From positions 95,148 through 159,147 of the forward strand of contig NZ_KV917374.1 of assembly GCF_002019645.1 (NCBI RefSeq): DNA of 64,000 nucleotides. The letters run 5' to 3'. The notes under the pieces were generated by a model. It worked only from the letters and a program-made list of their open reading frames with translations. It made no database searches and was not told the origin of the DNA. This document shows positions 17,259 through 27,491 of the stretch, piece by piece. The position numbers and the translations under genes were made by a program. Position 1 is the stretch's first letter. Every line of letters starts with the position of its first letter. The stretch comes from Litchfieldia alkalitelluris (GTDB taxonomy: Bacteria; Bacillota; Bacilli; Bacillales; Bacillaceae_L).

Positions 17259-18716
17259 CTATCCCTCACTTTTGGAACTTCGTGAATACCACTTGAAGAT
17301 TGCGAGACTATCTTCTTCGGCGATATCTAATACCTTAAAGCTTCTCCCTGTACCACTTGATAAAATCGACGCTTGGATAGTCGCTAATGAGCTCTGTTTC
17401 TGAAAAAGTGATTGTTGCTCTTGAAGGGCCTGAACCCTTCTCTTTTTAATTAACACTGTGACTCTACTAAAAAGACGAAAACGCAAGCCAATTTGTTTGG
17501 TTTCTTCACCCAAATGATAACCCGCATCTGAATATCTTTTGTATCCTAGAATGAAACTAATTGGAACTAACAACAAACTCCAATATGTCCAATTACCAAG
17601 AAAATAAATAAGAGGAGTGATTACAACAACCACAGGAAAAACTGCTCTTAATACATATCTAATTAAAGCTTTTTTTGGTGGTGTTGTAAAAACGGTATCG
17701 GCTTGATAATCTGAAACAAATAAACCTAAAGCGTGCTCTAGCTGATTTTTTTTCAATAAAGGAAAAAGCATGGTTGAAAATCCATCCTCTTTGTCGCCAG
17801 CTGAACCTCCAGCACTCTCAAGGTATACTGTTGTATATCCGAGTATTTGCCGAACTGGATTTTCCACCATTTTAATCGCTTGTATTCTCTTAATCGGTAC
17901 AGTTAATCGTCTTCTCTCAAGTAACCCCCTGGTAATGATTAGTTCGTCACCTGATTTTTCAACTGAAAAATTAGCATACCGTAATACAACAATAAGCATT
18001 CCAACTAACCATGCAACTAATAAGAGTAAAATCGAAATTAGGACAAAGTAAACGACCATATTAATTTTAAGATAATCTTCAATTCCTTCAAAAATTAAAT
18101 CGTAAGGTATAATTTCATCTACTTGTGAAAAAAAGGCGATTAAACCAGAAAAGACAATGCCTATTCCTCCAGAAGTTGTAGCCGCGATAAAAAGTTCCTT
18201 TTGATTCATTTGATAAGTATTTGTTGATTGCTCCTGTTTCTCTTGATGATGGTGCTCTTTGTTGACTTTCGTTAAACACTCCTGAAGTCGGTCTGCTTCG
18301 GTTTGAGTGATCGCAGTTAATACAGCCTCTGCTTCAGCACCTCCTCCAGCAGTCTCTACCTGTAGCTTCACCAACTTAAAGAGGCGCTGAATCACGCCAG
18401 AAGTTACATTAATCGTTTGAATCCGTTCAATTGGTATATACCGTTTTTTTCTGACAAAGACTCCATATTCGATTCTTAGCTCGTCGTCCTCGATTCGATA
18501 CGTAAATCGATACCAATGCAAAATACCTGATGTTACAATTCCGACTAAAATAAGCGCCAGACCCACAACCTGTAATAAATCGACAAGCGGATTCTCACCT
18601 CTGCCACCAATAAATATAAATAGAACTAGCGGAAACAGAAGTTCACGAATCCTTTGAATAAACGTTATTACCGCAGCATACGGATGCATTCTTCTTGGCT
18701 TAGACATCATCATCAT
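17259..18716 (-). CDS. YdbT-like bPH2-domain membrane protein
   Basis: This 485-residue membrane protein has three bacterial PH-like (DUF304) units between hydrophobic segments. Repeats of the type YEDDELRIEYGV...YIPIERIQTINVTSG and ELIITRGLLERRRLTVPIKRIQAIKM are easy to see. It overlaps ydbS by 17 bp and forms a pair with it, as in B. subtilis, where YdbS-YdbT have been linked to resistance to an antimicrobial peptide of B. amyloliquefaciens. The start is among four consecutive ATG codons. Confidence 0.85.
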   Translation of the reverse strand: MMMMSKPRRMHPYAAVITFIQRIRELLFPLVLFIFIGGRGENPLVDLLQVVGLALILVGIVTSGILHWYRFTYRIEDDELRIEYGVFVRKKRYIPIERIQTINVTSGVIQRLFKLVKLQVETAGGGAEAEAVLTAITQTEADRLQECLTKVNKEHHHQEKQEQSTNTYQMNQKELFIAATTSGGIGIVFSGLIAFFSQVDEIIPYDLIFEGIEDYLKINMVVYFVLISILLLLVAWLVGMLIVVLRYANFSVEKSGDELIITRGLLERRRLTVPIKRIQAIKMVENPVRQILGYTTVYLESAGGSAGDKEDGFSTMLFPLLKKNQLEHALGLFVSDYQADTVFTTPPKKALIRYVLRAVFPVVVVITPLIYFLGNWTYWSLLLVPISFILGYKRYSDAGYHLGEETKQIGLRFRLFSRVTVLIKKRRVQALQEQQSLFQKQSSLATIQASILSSGTGRSFKVLDIAEEDSLAIFKWYSRSSKSEG

Positions 18717-19179
18717 TCACCATAGCTAACTTAGAAATTAAATCTCGCAAATGATCTGCTTCCTCAAGATCTAGGGCCGGAATTTCGTGTACGGTTGCAG
18801 CAGTTGAAATTGTGACCGAGGCTAATTTATGTGCTCTTAAAATTGGCCCTTGATATGTATCGACATGTTGTACCCTTATCATAGGGATAGTCGTTCTTCG
18901 CACAACAAAAACACCTTGTTGAATATCGATTTCATGCTCTAAAACTTCATACCGCCATCTTTTCCATTTTATTTTTGGAACGAAAATAACAGTTATTATC
19001 GTTTCTAAAACAGAAGCTATGAATATGATAATCACTATCCAGTAAGGCCATTCAAAAAGATATGTTAAAACGAGAACCCCTATAACTGCAATCCATCCAA
19101 CAGCAGATGTAATTAATGCTGAAATTCTCCATGCAGGTAATGCCCGCTCACTAATTTGATTTTTAGGTGCACCCCTCAT
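18700..19179 (-). CDS. YdbS-like bPH2-domain membrane protein
   Basis: This 159-residue protein has two N-terminal membrane segments and one DUF304 unit (YEVLEHEIDIQQGVFVVRRTTIPMIRVQHVDT). The start at 19179 is set by GGAGGAGAACA just upstream. It equals the length of B. subtilis YdbS. It is translated just before ydbT, which it overlaps. Confidence 0.87.
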   Translation of the reverse strand: MRGAPKNQISERALPAWRISALITSAVGWIAVIGVLVLTYLFEWPYWIVIIIFIASVLETIITVIFVPKIKWKRWRYEVLEHEIDIQQGVFVVRRTTIPMIRVQHVDTYQGPILRAHKLASVTISTAATVHEIPALDLEEADHLRDLISKLAMVNDDDV

Positions 19180-19249
19180 TGTTCTCCTCCAATATTCATT
19201 CATGTGATTAAAGTATAATGTATTTATGCATACCAGGAAAGAATATTGG

Positions 19250-20215
19250 TTAATGGATTTTAAAACTAGAAGCATCTATAAATTCAATTTCAGGATACTT
19301 TTTCAGATCCTCGACAAGCTTAAATAGAGCATTGTCTTTTTGTTTAGCTTCTATCATACAGTCCATTTCATCAACACTACCCTTCACATTTGAAAGAAAC
19401 CGCATGAACATAGAATCATCAATATAATCGGCATGTGCACGAAATTCTTTTTCATTTCTTGGACTGGAAATATGCATCTTTAAAGGTAACCTTGAGTGTG
19501 ACCATGTTCCTACGACTCTCTCCCATTCGCTTTCCCAATCCGGAACTTCATGATGGGCAAGATGGTGATGGTAATCAAAAACAATCGGTACCGAAAGCTT
19601 TTCACATAAATATAACGTATCAAGTAGGGTAAAGGTAGTATCATCATTTTCGAGCATTATCATCTTTTGAATGGGAACAGGAATATTCCCCCAGTTTTCA
19701 ATAAATTGTTCTAGCGCTCTATCTTTGTCATTGTATGCTCCCCCAACATGAATCACACAACGATGTTCACGGTCGATGTTCATGCCGCGTAATAACGCCT
19801 CATGAATCATTAAATTTTTAATCGATTGTTTGATGATCTCCTTCTGTTCTGTTGTAAATACTACAAAGTGATCTGGATGGAAACCAACCCGCATCGAGTG
19901 TTCCTTGGTGAACTCACCAATTTCTTCGAGAATATGTTTTAGTGGTCGCATAAATTTCCAATCGGACACTTCCTCATGTCCAGCCAAAGGAATTAATCTG
20001 GAGCTCAGCCTAAAAAAATGGATATCGTGAGCTGCATTGTATTTTAACAACCTAAGACAATTTTCAAGATTGCTAATCGCAATGCGTTCAAGCTTACTAA
20101 TAGCAGCCTCTCGGTCTTTTATTTTTTGAAACTGAGCAACCGTCATGGTTTGGGAAGGCGAACTGTTTTGTAGATTCATACTCATTGCTACATAACCTAA
20201 TCTTACAATTGTCAT
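19250..20215 (-). CDS. uvsE: UV DNA damage endonuclease UvsE
   Basis: This 321-residue TIM-barrel UV damage endonuclease has a RLGYVAMSM start, HFFRLSSRLIPL, MRVGFHPDHFVV, CVIHVGGAYNDK, LENDD and FDYHHHLAHHE. The His, Asp and Glu residues of these segments bind metal ions. It nicks DNA 5' to photoproducts. GAGGTG precedes the ATG. In B. subtilis uvsE (ywjD) is elsewhere in the chromosome, so its place beside ydbS is a local rearrangement. A 52-bp repeat array lies just upstream. Confidence 0.9.
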   Translation of the reverse strand: MTIVRLGYVAMSMNLQNSSPSQTMTVAQFQKIKDREAAISKLERIAISNLENCLRLLKYNAAHDIHFFRLSSRLIPLAGHEEVSDWKFMRPLKHILEEIGEFTKEHSMRVGFHPDHFVVFTTEQKEIIKQSIKNLMIHEALLRGMNIDREHRCVIHVGGAYNDKDRALEQFIENWGNIPVPIQKMIMLENDDTTFTLLDTLYLCEKLSVPIVFDYHHHLAHHEVPDWESEWERVVGTWSHSRLPLKMHISSPRNEKEFRAHADYIDDSMFMRFLSNVKGSVDEMDCMIEAKQKDNALFKLVEDLKKYPEIEFIDASSFKIH

Positions 20216-20349
20216 GAAGGCACCTCATTTATAAATAATTTTCAATTAGTATGCCCTTGTATTGCTTATAAACAAGGTCTATTTAAAATAAGAGGCGGGG
20301 TATTTGGCCGACTGAGGCTCCTTCGGGGTTAGATTTTCACATTGAGGGA

Positions 20350-21072
20350 AATTCAGACAGCTTGAGGGGCCAAAGAGGGAAGGCTGTCCGAAGTTGGTTG
20401 AGGTTCAGACAGCTTGAGGATCAAAAGAGAGAAAGCTGTCCGAACTTGGCTGAGGTTCAGACAGCTTGGGAGACACAAGAGAGAAAGCTGTCCGAACTTG
20501 GCTGAGGTTCAGACAGCTTGAGGATCAAAAGAAAGAAAGCTGTCCGAATTAGCTAAGGTTCAGACAGCTTAAGGATCAAAAGAGGGAAAGCTGTCCGAAC
20601 TTGGATGAGGTTCAAACAGCTTGAGGGAGAACACAGATAAAGCTGTCCGAACTTAGCTTAGGTTCAGACAGCTTGAGGGAGAAAACAGATAAAGCTGTCC
20701 GAACTTGGCTTAGGTTCAGACAGCTTGGGAGACAAAAGAGAGAAAGCTGTCCGAACTTGGCTGAGGTTCAGACAGCTTGGGAGACACAAGAGAGAAAGCT
20801 GTCCGAACTTGGCTGAGGTTCAGACAGCTTAAGGATCAAAAGAGGGAAAGCTGTCCGAACTTAGCTTAGGTTCAGACAGCTTGAGGGAGAACACAGAGAA
20901 AGCTGTCCGAACTTGGCTGAGGTTCAGACAGCTTAAGGCTCAAAAGAGGGAAAGCTGTCCGAACTTAGCTTAGGTTCAGACAGCTTGAGAAAGAAAACAG
21001 ATAAAGCTGTCCGAACTTGGCTTGAATTCAGACAGCTTGAACGAGAAAACATGTAATGCTGTCCGAACCTTG
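20350..21072. repeat. 52-bp tandem array 1, fourteen units
   Basis: TTCAGAC recurs at 20352, 20404, 20456, 20508, 20559, 20611 (TTCAAAC), 20663, 20715, 20767, 20819, 20871, 20923, 20975 and 21027. The period is 52 bp throughout except for one 51. Each unit is a dyad: half-sites TTCAGACAGCTT and AAGCTGTCCGAA around a 17-bp middle, then an 11-bp linker. The half-sites hardly vary. The middle occurs in a few distinct versions (such as GAGGATCAAAAGAGAGA, GGGAGACACAAGAGAGA, GAGGGAGAACACAGATA). The array fills the gap between mscL and uvsE. Confidence 0.95.
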
Positions 21073-21125
21073 GTAGAATGTCCGATCGGCTGAGTTCCGT
21101 ATATGTATTTGTGTTAAAAATTCGC

Positions 21126-21608
21126 CTAACTAATATTAATCTTTACTGTAGGCTCCTCCTTTGCAATTGGGAAGGACTGATCTAGTATGGTTGTACAGTT
21201 GGGGCAACGACTGGCTTCTGCTGGGATAGCCATGGAGCAAGCTGGACATTGTTTAGAAGTATAAGAGGATGGAGAACTACGTAGTTTATTTACTTGTTTG
21301 ATGGTAATAAATGTAGCAAACGCAACAATTCCAAAATGAAAAACTGTATTCAGAAAATGACCATAATTTATCGTTGCAGCACCTGCCTCCTTTGCCTCAG
21401 ATAGCGAAGCATAACGGTGTGTAGATAAATTTATGTACAAATTCGAAAAATCGACCCTTCCTACAAGCAAACCTATGGGTGGCATAATAACATCTGTTAC
21501 TAACGAATCGACAATCTTTCCAAAAGCTGTCCCGATTATAACCCCTATTCCCATATCTATGACATTTCCTCTTATTGCAAATTCCTTAAATTCTTGTATC
21601 ACTTTCAT
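21126..21608 (-). CDS. mscL: Large-conductance mechanosensitive channel with C-terminal zinc ribbon
   Basis: This 160-residue protein has a normal MscL N-terminal half: [28 protein letters not shown]1, a periplasmic-type loop and TM2 ending near residue 108. Instead of the usual C-terminal helix it carries CPAC (121-124) and CPNC (135-138), a rubredoxin-like zinc ribbon. GAGGAGTG precedes the chosen ATG. The longer open frame reaching into cshA is not coding. The channel releases solutes on hypo-osmotic shock. The role of the ribbon is unknown. Confidence 0.92.
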   Translation of the reverse strand: MKVIQEFKEFAIRGNVIDMGIGVIIGTAFGKIVDSLVTDVIMPPIGLLVGRVDFSNLYINLSTHRYASLSEAKEAGAATINYGHFLNTVFHFGIVAFATFITIKQVNKLRSSPSSYTSKQCPACSMAIPAEASRCPNCTTILDQSFPIAKEEPTVKINIS

Positions 21609-21780
21609 GCTAATCACTCCTCTATTTAAGCCTATGTTAGAAGGGAATTGGGATATGCTACAGAAATTACATTTTAGGTCACGGGCACATGTGTTATATG
21701 TGAGAAATAAAAGCGGTGAGCTTTGTTCAAGTTGGGTGTTGACTTCATCCGCCATTTCCCTAATTATTCCAACAAAAAAA

Positions 21781-21806
21781 AAAACAGTGCTATTACACAC
21801 TGTTTT
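21781..21806 (-). terminator. Terminator of cshA
   Basis: A 9-bp stem AAAACAGTG/CACTGTTTT with an 8-nt loop is followed on the minus strand by a long T run, 14 bp after the cshA stop. Confidence 0.85.
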
Positions 21807-21819
21807 TTTTTCAGTCATA

Positions 21820-23322
21820 TTAAGCTTCACTCTTACGGAAGTTTCTTCTCTTACTTCCAGCTTGAGTAGAAGATTGCCTATTACGATTGCGATCTCCGCC
21901 ACCTGAACGGCTTTTACCTTGCTGTTGACCACCTTTATAGCGGTTACGGCCGTCGCCGCCTCTACCGCCGCCGCCAGCTCCACCTGAACGCTCTCTTTTT
22001 GAACGAAGTGGCGCTTCTTCTGTAAGCTTAATTGGTGTTTCGTCAGGCTCTTTTGTCATCATTTTGATTGCCGCAGCTACAACTGATACTGAATCATGCT
22101 CTTCTAAAAGCTCTTCTGCAGCACGCTTGTAGTAAGAGATGTTTTCGTTAGCAATTGTACTAGTCAGCTTTTCAATCGTCATTTTTTGTTGACCTTCTAA
22201 TGCCTCATCAAGAGTCGGAGGAGTCAAGCGCTCCATTTTACTCTTTGTTGTTCTTTCAACATTTTTAAGTTGACCCATTTCTCTCGGGGTTACAAAAGTC
22301 AGTGCCATACCATGTTTACCAGCACGACCTGTACGTCCAATACGGTGAACATAGCTTTCTGGATCTTGAGGAATATCAAAGTTGTAAACATGTGTTACAC
22401 CTGAGATATCAAGTCCACGAGCCGCTACATCTGTTGCAACTAGCACTTCAATTGATCCTTCTTTAAATTTGCGAAGAACCGAAATACGTTTTGCTTGGGT
22501 TAAGTCACCATGAATACCTTCAGCTGCATACCCTCTTAATGTTAAAGCTTCTGAAAGCTCATCAACACGGCGCTTTGTACGACCAAAGATAATAGCTAAT
22601 TCTGGTGATTGAATATCTAACAAGCGAGTTAAGATATCAAACTTTTTCTTCTCTTGTGTTTCAACATAGTACTGCTTAATATTTGGCGTAGTCATTTCTT
22701 TTGTTTTTACTTTAACAATTTGAGGATCCTGCATGAATCTTTCAGCAATACGCTGAATTGGTCCTGGCATTGTTGCAGAGAAAAGTAATGTTTGGCGCTC
22801 ATCAGGAATTCCAGCTAAGATTGCTTCGATATCCTCAATGAATCCCATGTTTAACATTTCATCTGCTTCGTCTAAAACAACTGTGTGTACATTTTGTAAA
22901 CGCAATGTTTTACGGTTAATATGGTCAATGATTCTTCCTGGAGTACCAACAATAATATGTGGGTGTTTTTTTAATGAACGAATTTGACGGCTTATATCTT
23001 GACCACCATAAATCGGTAAGATACTCACACGGTTAAATTGACCAATTTTGTTTAATTCTTCAGATACCTGAATTGCTAATTCTCTTGTTGGAGCAACTAC
23101 AATCCCTTGAACTGTGTCAATGTTGATATCGATTTTCTGAATCAAAGGAATACCAAAAGCAGCAGTCTTTCCTGTTCCTGTCTGCGCTTGTCCAATTACA
23201 TCTTTACCTTCTATTGCAATTGGAATAGTTTGTGACTGAATTGGTGTAGCTTCCTCAAATCCCATTTTACTAATTGATTTCATTAACGATTCATTAATAC
23301 CTAATTCTGCAAATGTTGCCAA
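21820..23322 (-). CDS. cshA: DEAD-box RNA helicase CshA
   Basis: This 500-residue helicase has all core motifs: the Q motif, [35 protein letters not shown] and [11 protein letters not shown] basic, glycine- and arginine-rich tail follows from about residue 440. CshA works in the RNA degradosome-like complex, ribosome assembly and cold growth. The start is TTG with AAAGGAG about eleven bases upstream. It lies between murF/ddl and mscL, close to the Bacillus ydbR position. Confidence 0.95.
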   Translation of the reverse strand: MATFAELGINESLMKSISKMGFEEATPIQSQTIPIAIEGKDVIGQAQTGTGKTAAFGIPLIQKIDINIDTVQGIVVAPTRELAIQVSEELNKIGQFNRVSILPIYGGQDISRQIRSLKKHPHIIVGTPGRIIDHINRKTLRLQNVHTVVLDEADEMLNMGFIEDIEAILAGIPDERQTLLFSATMPGPIQRIAERFMQDPQIVKVKTKEMTTPNIKQYYVETQEKKKFDILTRLLDIQSPELAIIFGRTKRRVDELSEALTLRGYAAEGIHGDLTQAKRISVLRKFKEGSIEVLVATDVAARGLDISGVTHVYNFDIPQDPESYVHRIGRTGRAGKHGMALTFVTPREMGQLKNVERTTKSKMERLTPPTLDEALEGQQKMTIEKLTSTIANENISYYKRAAEELLEEHDSVSVVAAAIKMMTKEPDETPIKLTEEAPLRSKRERSGGAGGGGRGGDGRNRYKGGQQQGKSRSGGGDRNRNRQSSTQAGSKRRNFRKSEA

Positions 23323-23814
23323 TATTTTTCAATCTCCTTTTATTTAACATATAATTACAATGAAAAAAATGACTTGTTAGACGGTAAACTTATAGATACT
23401 TGACTAACGCCTTGTTAGGTCAATTATAATGTTTCACTTCGGTCACTTCACTGTAAGGCAACTATATGTATTCCATGATCATCATAGATGAAGATTTGAT
23501 ACGTACGTTCTGTAATAATACCTTACACTTTTGTACCAATTGCGAAATCACCTATTTTCTCAACTCGAGTATAGGCGATTGCCAGTTCCTAGAAAGAGTA
23601 AATTTCCTATTTTTACTCTTAAAAAAAGGACAGTTCCGTAAAACGGAGATCATGCCCAAGGTTCACGTCCAATAAGTTAAACTAAGGAATGATTTTCTAA
23701 AAAAACCATCTTCCTCCTTTAACACTGTAAATGTTATCTTAACACTTCACTATCATAATTGCAATCTTGAGGCAAAGATATTTAATTATAGAGTTATTAT
23801 TGGTTGCTCTTCTG
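23323..23814. other. Gene-free stretch between cshA and the esterase gene
   Basis: The part next to cshA should be its promoter and leader (the minus strand carries ATTATAAT near 23425). An imperfect hairpin AAGAGTAA...TTACTCTT lies at 23594-23620. Short open frames here lack ribosome binding sites and I do not support any of them. Confidence 0.4.
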
Positions 23815-24501
23815 CTATTTATGTAAAAATAAATAAACTTCTTTAAAAAGAATCTCTTGATCTTCACTATGACATACATGATGCTTCGATTGAGGTAATA
23901 AACAAAGCTTTTTCTCTTTCGCAATAATCTTTTCATATAAATAATGAGCACTCTTAATTGGAACTATGCCGTCACATTCTCCTTGTATGATTAGTGTAGG
24001 AATATCAATGTCCTTAAATTTAGGTCTAACTAATCGAACAAGCTTTCTAAACTCCATCGTCGCTTTCAATGGAGTATGAACAATTTTCTCTTTATACCTT
24101 ATAAAAAGTTCATTTTCATTAATCGAACCTCTTACAGCATCAGCTACCATGTCTTTCACATCCGTAAACAATTGTTTTGGATTCACATAATAAACTGCCG
24201 CACTAAGTAATACAAGTTTCTTTATCGGATATTTAGATGCTAAATATCCCGCGATGATTCCTCCCATTGAAAAACCAATCACAAAGACTTCGTCACAAAC
24301 ATCCAGTAGCTTTTGCAATTCATCTTCAGCATGACGCAACCATTCGCTATTAGATATTCCCTTTAATTCTAATGTTTCCCCATGTCCAGGTAAGGTAGGC
24401 ATGACAATTAACCAATCTGTATGCTCCTTAAGATATGTGGCTAAAGGCTCAACTTCGTACGGCGAACCTGTAAACCCATGAATACACAAACAACCTATCA
24501 T
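23815..24501 (-). CDS. Alpha/beta-hydrolase, Est30-type carboxylesterase
   Basis: This 228-residue hydrolase has the oxyanion CIHGFTGSPYEVEPLA segment, the nucleophile elbow GFSMGG, a late Asp in QGECDGIVP and the catalytic His in SKHHVCHSED. It resembles small esterases such as Est30 of Geobacillus. The start is the ATG at 24501; a GTG three codons earlier sits inside the likely AGGGTG ribosome binding site. The natural substrate is unknown. Confidence 0.85.
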   Translation of the reverse strand: MIGCLCIHGFTGSPYEVEPLATYLKEHTDWLIVMPTLPGHGETLELKGISNSEWLRHAEDELQKLLDVCDEVFVIGFSMGGIIAGYLASKYPIKKLVLLSAAVYYVNPKQLFTDVKDMVADAVRGSINENELFIRYKEKIVHTPLKATMEFRKLVRLVRPKFKDIDIPTLIIQGECDGIVPIKSAHYLYEKIIAKEKKLCLLPQSKHHVCHSEDQEILFKEVYLFLHK

Positions 24502-24664
24502 TCCAATCACCCTAAAAACCGTTTTATTTTCTCTTCTATTGTTATGATATATAAACCTTTATTTTTTCAGTCAAATTTTTTTTGTAATATTTTTGTAACA
24601 AAAATGAAACATTTCCATTTTTCATACGTCTATATAGTATACGAATTAACAAGGAGGAATTAAT

Positions 24665-24781
24665 ATGAACAAATTTTTAACTTTTAGCAAAGAAAAAACA
24701 AATGAAATTATGAGTGAATTCATCCCTTATTCTATTGGCATTGCGTTTATTTTATTGGTGATTAAGCCTTTTATAAGCTAA
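24665..24781 (+). CDS. Small single-pass membrane protein (38 residues)
   Basis: AAGGAGG lies seven bases before the ATG. The 38 residues start with a charged segment (MNKFLTFSKEKTNEIMSEFI) and end in one hydrophobic helix (YSIGIAFILLVIKPFIS). An intrinsic terminator begins at the stop codon. Ribosome binding site, membrane helix and terminator together make a real gene likely. I do not recognise the family. It is divergent from the esterase gene. Confidence 0.7.
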   Translation: MNKFLTFSKEKTNEIMSEFIPYSIGIAFILLVIKPFIS

Positions 24782-24813
24782 AAAAAACACCCCATATGTT
24801 GGAGTGTTTTTTT
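24780..24813 (+). terminator. Terminator of the 38-residue gene
   Basis: A stem AAAAAACACCCC with GGAGTGTTTTTT (one bulge) and a loop of about 8 nt is followed by T. Confidence 0.75.
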
Positions 24814-24856
24814 ATTGAGTTAACATATATTTTACAGGATGGTGATTTTACCTTTA

Positions 24857-24930
24857 AGAAGAAAAGATGCAACTCTACTTCGTTCATAATGAGTGTAAAA
24901 TACCTTTCGAAAGCAACAATTTTATAAAAA
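24857..24930. repeat. Dispersed repeat, copy C (3' part only)
   Basis: It begins AAGAAGAAAAGATGCAACTCTACTT and ends GAAAGCAACAATTTTATAA, matching the right part of the copy at 41352-41521. It lies downstream of murF. Confidence 0.65.
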
Positions 24931-24932
24931 TC

Positions 24933-26294
24933 CTATTGTAGTGCATTCACTACTTCTTCTAACTTCATTCCTCGAGAGCCTTTTACTAACACGATATCAT
25001 TTGTTTTTACTAAGCTTAAAAGCTGGGTTATTAACTCTTCCTTATTGTTATAAGCAAATACTTTTTCTTCCTTGAAATGTTCTCTTGCTCCCAATGCAAT
25101 ATGCTGAGCTAACTCACCAAAAGTAAAGACAAAATCTATTTTATCTTTATTTATTGCTTTACCTACCTCATAATGAAAGTTCTTTTCATTTTCTCCTAGC
25201 TCTAGCATATCTCCTAGAACAACGATTTTTTGTTGGTAACCATTCAAATCCTCAAGCAGCTCGATGGCAGCCTTCATTGAAGTAGGACTAGCATTATAAG
25301 CATCATTAATAATATGCACATCATCTTTACCTTTAAGTAATTCCGTTCTCATCCCTGTAATTTTCAAGCCTTTAAACCCAGTATTTATTTTATCTACTGG
25401 AACTCCAAAAAAATCAGCGAGAGCAATGGTAGCCATTGCATTATTAACATTATGCTTTCCTAGTACAGGAATGAAGAATGGATGTTCACGGTATTTATTT
25501 ATCGTAAAAAATGTACCATCATTTTTTTGCTCAACAGAAGTTGAATAATAATCACAAGTATCAGAAAGTCCAAATGTAATGAATTTGACCTTTGACTTAT
25601 CAACTCTCTCATTGAGAAGTGGTTCATCACCATGAAAAATGAGTGGTCCAGACGAATCTAAGCCTGCTTTTATTTCTAGCTTTGCTTCGGCAATTCCTTC
25701 CCTAGAGCCTAAGTCCTGGAGATGTGACTCACCAATATTTGTAATAATTGCAGCATCAGGCCCGGCTAAGTTAGATAGAAATTCAATTTCACCTTTTCCG
25801 CTCATCCCCATCTCTAATACAGCAATTTCAGTATCTTCCTCTAAACGAAGAATCGTTAAAGGCAACCCGATATGGTTATTTAAATTGCCTTCAGTTTTTT
25901 GAACTTTAAAGGTTGTTCCAAGGACAGACGCGACCATATCCTTTGTTGTTGTTTTACCATTACTTCCTGTAATTCCAACCACCTTAACATCTAATTGTTC
26001 TAGATAGTTTTTTGCCAATTGTTGTAGGGCTTTCAATGTATCATCAACAAAAATAAGCGGAATATCTTTTGGTGGATTGGGTTGATCCTTTTGCCATAAA
26101 GAAGCAACCGCACCTTGTTCGACCGCAGTTTTCACAAATTCATGCCCATTAAATCTTTCACCGATAATAGGAACAAACAGATTATCTTTTATAACGGTTC
26201 TTGTATCAATTGATGCACCATTGATGTTTATATTTTCTTGGGCACCTTGACCACTAACCATTTCATTGACTTCAAATAAAGTACGTTTTATCAA
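24933..26294 (-). CDS. murF: UDP-N-acetylmuramoyl-tripeptide--D-alanyl-D-alanine ligase MurF
   Basis: This 453-residue Mur ligase has the ATP loop GITGSNGKTTTKDMV, the GMSGKGEIEFLS central domain and the NDAYNASPTSMKAA signature of MurF. It adds D-Ala-D-Ala to the UDP-MurNAc-tripeptide. The start is TTG after AAAGGAG. It lies directly downstream of ddl, which makes its substrate. Confidence 0.95.
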   Translation of the reverse strand: MIKRTLFEVNEMVSGQGAQENININGASIDTRTVIKDNLFVPIIGERFNGHEFVKTAVEQGAVASLWQKDQPNPPKDIPLIFVDDTLKALQQLAKNYLEQLDVKVVGITGSNGKTTTKDMVASVLGTTFKVQKTEGNLNNHIGLPLTILRLEEDTEIAVLEMGMSGKGEIEFLSNLAGPDAAIITNIGESHLQDLGSREGIAEAKLEIKAGLDSSGPLIFHGDEPLLNERVDKSKVKFITFGLSDTCDYYSTSVEQKNDGTFFTINKYREHPFFIPVLGKHNVNNAMATIALADFFGVPVDKINTGFKGLKITGMRTELLKGKDDVHIINDAYNASPTSMKAAIELLEDLNGYQQKIVVLGDMLELGENEKNFHYEVGKAINKDKIDFVFTFGELAQHIALGAREHFKEEKVFAYNNKEELITQLLSLVKTNDIVLVKGSRGMKLEEVVNALQ

Positions 26295-26399
26295 GAAATA
26301 CCTGCTCCTTTCATGAGATAACCAACTTTATACGGGTTATCATACTATGTAAAGAAGGGTCGACTCTAGGTGGAGTCAACCTCTTTATTAAAATGATTC

Positions 26400-27491
26400 T
26401 TAAAATGTATACTTAATTTTTTGCTTCTCTTCATGACGCTCTATCGCAAGTTCAACAAGTGTTTCAATTAATTTCGGATATGATACGCCAGCTTCCTGCC
26501 ATAATAATGGGAACATACTAAACGGAGTAAAACCAGGCATCGTATTCACTTCATTCATTAGTACTTTGCTGTCCTTCGTTAAGAAGAAATCTGCTCTTAC
26601 AAGACCAGAGCAATCTAATGCTTTGAATGCTTTTATTGCTACTTCTTGGATTCGATTATGTTCATCCTCAGTAATCTCAGCCGGAATGACTAGTCCCGTA
26701 TCGCCATCTTCATACTTGGCTTTATAATCGTAAAAATCTTTCTTAGGAATAATTTCCCCGACCACTGAACAAATTGGCTCATCATTGCCTAACACACCAA
26801 TCTCAACTTCTCTTCCAATGATACCCTCTTCTACAATGACTTTACGGTCATATTCAAAGGCTTCGCGAAACGCCACTGCTAAGCTTGCACGATCTTGGCA
26901 TTTACTAATACCAACGCTAGACCCTAGGTTTGCAGGCTTTACAAAACACGGGTAACCCAGCTCTGTTTCGATTTTATCATATGCAGCTTCAGGAGCCTTT
27001 TCCCACTCTTTTCGAATGTAAGAAACATATTTAGCCTGTTCAATCCCTGCTTGAGCGAAGACATTCTTCATCACCACTTTATCCATTCCTGCTGCAGAAG
27101 CTAATACACCATTCCCCACATAAGGAATGTTCAATAACTCTAATAAACCTTGAACGGTCCCATCCTCACCATTTGGACCATGAAGTAACGGGAAAATAAC
27201 ATCTATTGAACTTTCTTCCTTCACGTTGGTAAGCCCAGTTGGGAAAATTTCTTGGTTAAGTGATACTGGCGAAACAACATCTCCACCATCTGTTAACTTT
27301 AATTTCTCCACTTCCTCAACAGGGCCAAGTAGTTCAGTTCCTCGCTTCCACTCACCAGTTTCAGATATATATATTGGATGTATTTCATATTTTGATAAGT
27401 CTAGGGCCTTGATTACTGCTTTCGCGGTTTGCAATGACACTTGGTGCTCAGCAGATTTCCCTCCATATAATAAGCCTAATTTGATTTTCAT
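26400..27491 (-). CDS. ddl: D-alanine--D-alanine ligase
   Basis: This 363-residue ATP-grasp ligase has [61 protein letters not shown], and VRADFFL with [14 protein letters not shown] near the C-terminus. The ATG at 27491 has AGGGGGAAG upstream; ten extra residues would be added by an upstream start without such a site. It is probably co-transcribed with murF, about 105 bp away. Confidence 0.95.
   Translation of the reverse strand: MKIKLGLLYGGKSAEHQVSLQTAKAVIKALDLSKYEIHPIYISETGEWKRGTELLGPVEEVEKLKLTDGGDVVSPVSLNQEIFPTGLTNVKEESSIDVIFPLLHGPNGEDGTVQGLLELLNIPYVGNGVLASAAGMDKVVMKNVFAQAGIEQAKYVSYIRKEWEKAPEAAYDKIETELGYPCFVKPANLGSSVGISKCQDRASLAVAFREAFEYDRKVIVEEGIIGREVEIGVLGNDEPICSVVGEIIPKKDFYDYKAKYEDGDTGLVIPAEITEDEHNRIQEVAIKAFKALDCSGLVRADFFLTKDSKVLMNEVNTMPGFTPFSMFPLLWQEAGVSYPKLIETLVELAIERHEEKQKIKYTF

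Noticed and set aside
20350-21072. CRISPR array
   Set aside because: The 35-bp palindromic segment plus 17-bp middle looks CRISPR-like, but the middles are few, related and too short, there are no cas genes, and the same family recurs at 27811-28315.
21609-21983. N-terminal extension of MscL into cshA
   Set aside because: The extra residues are the antiparallel reading of the cshA glycine-arginine tail and the terminator; MscL starts normally at 21608.
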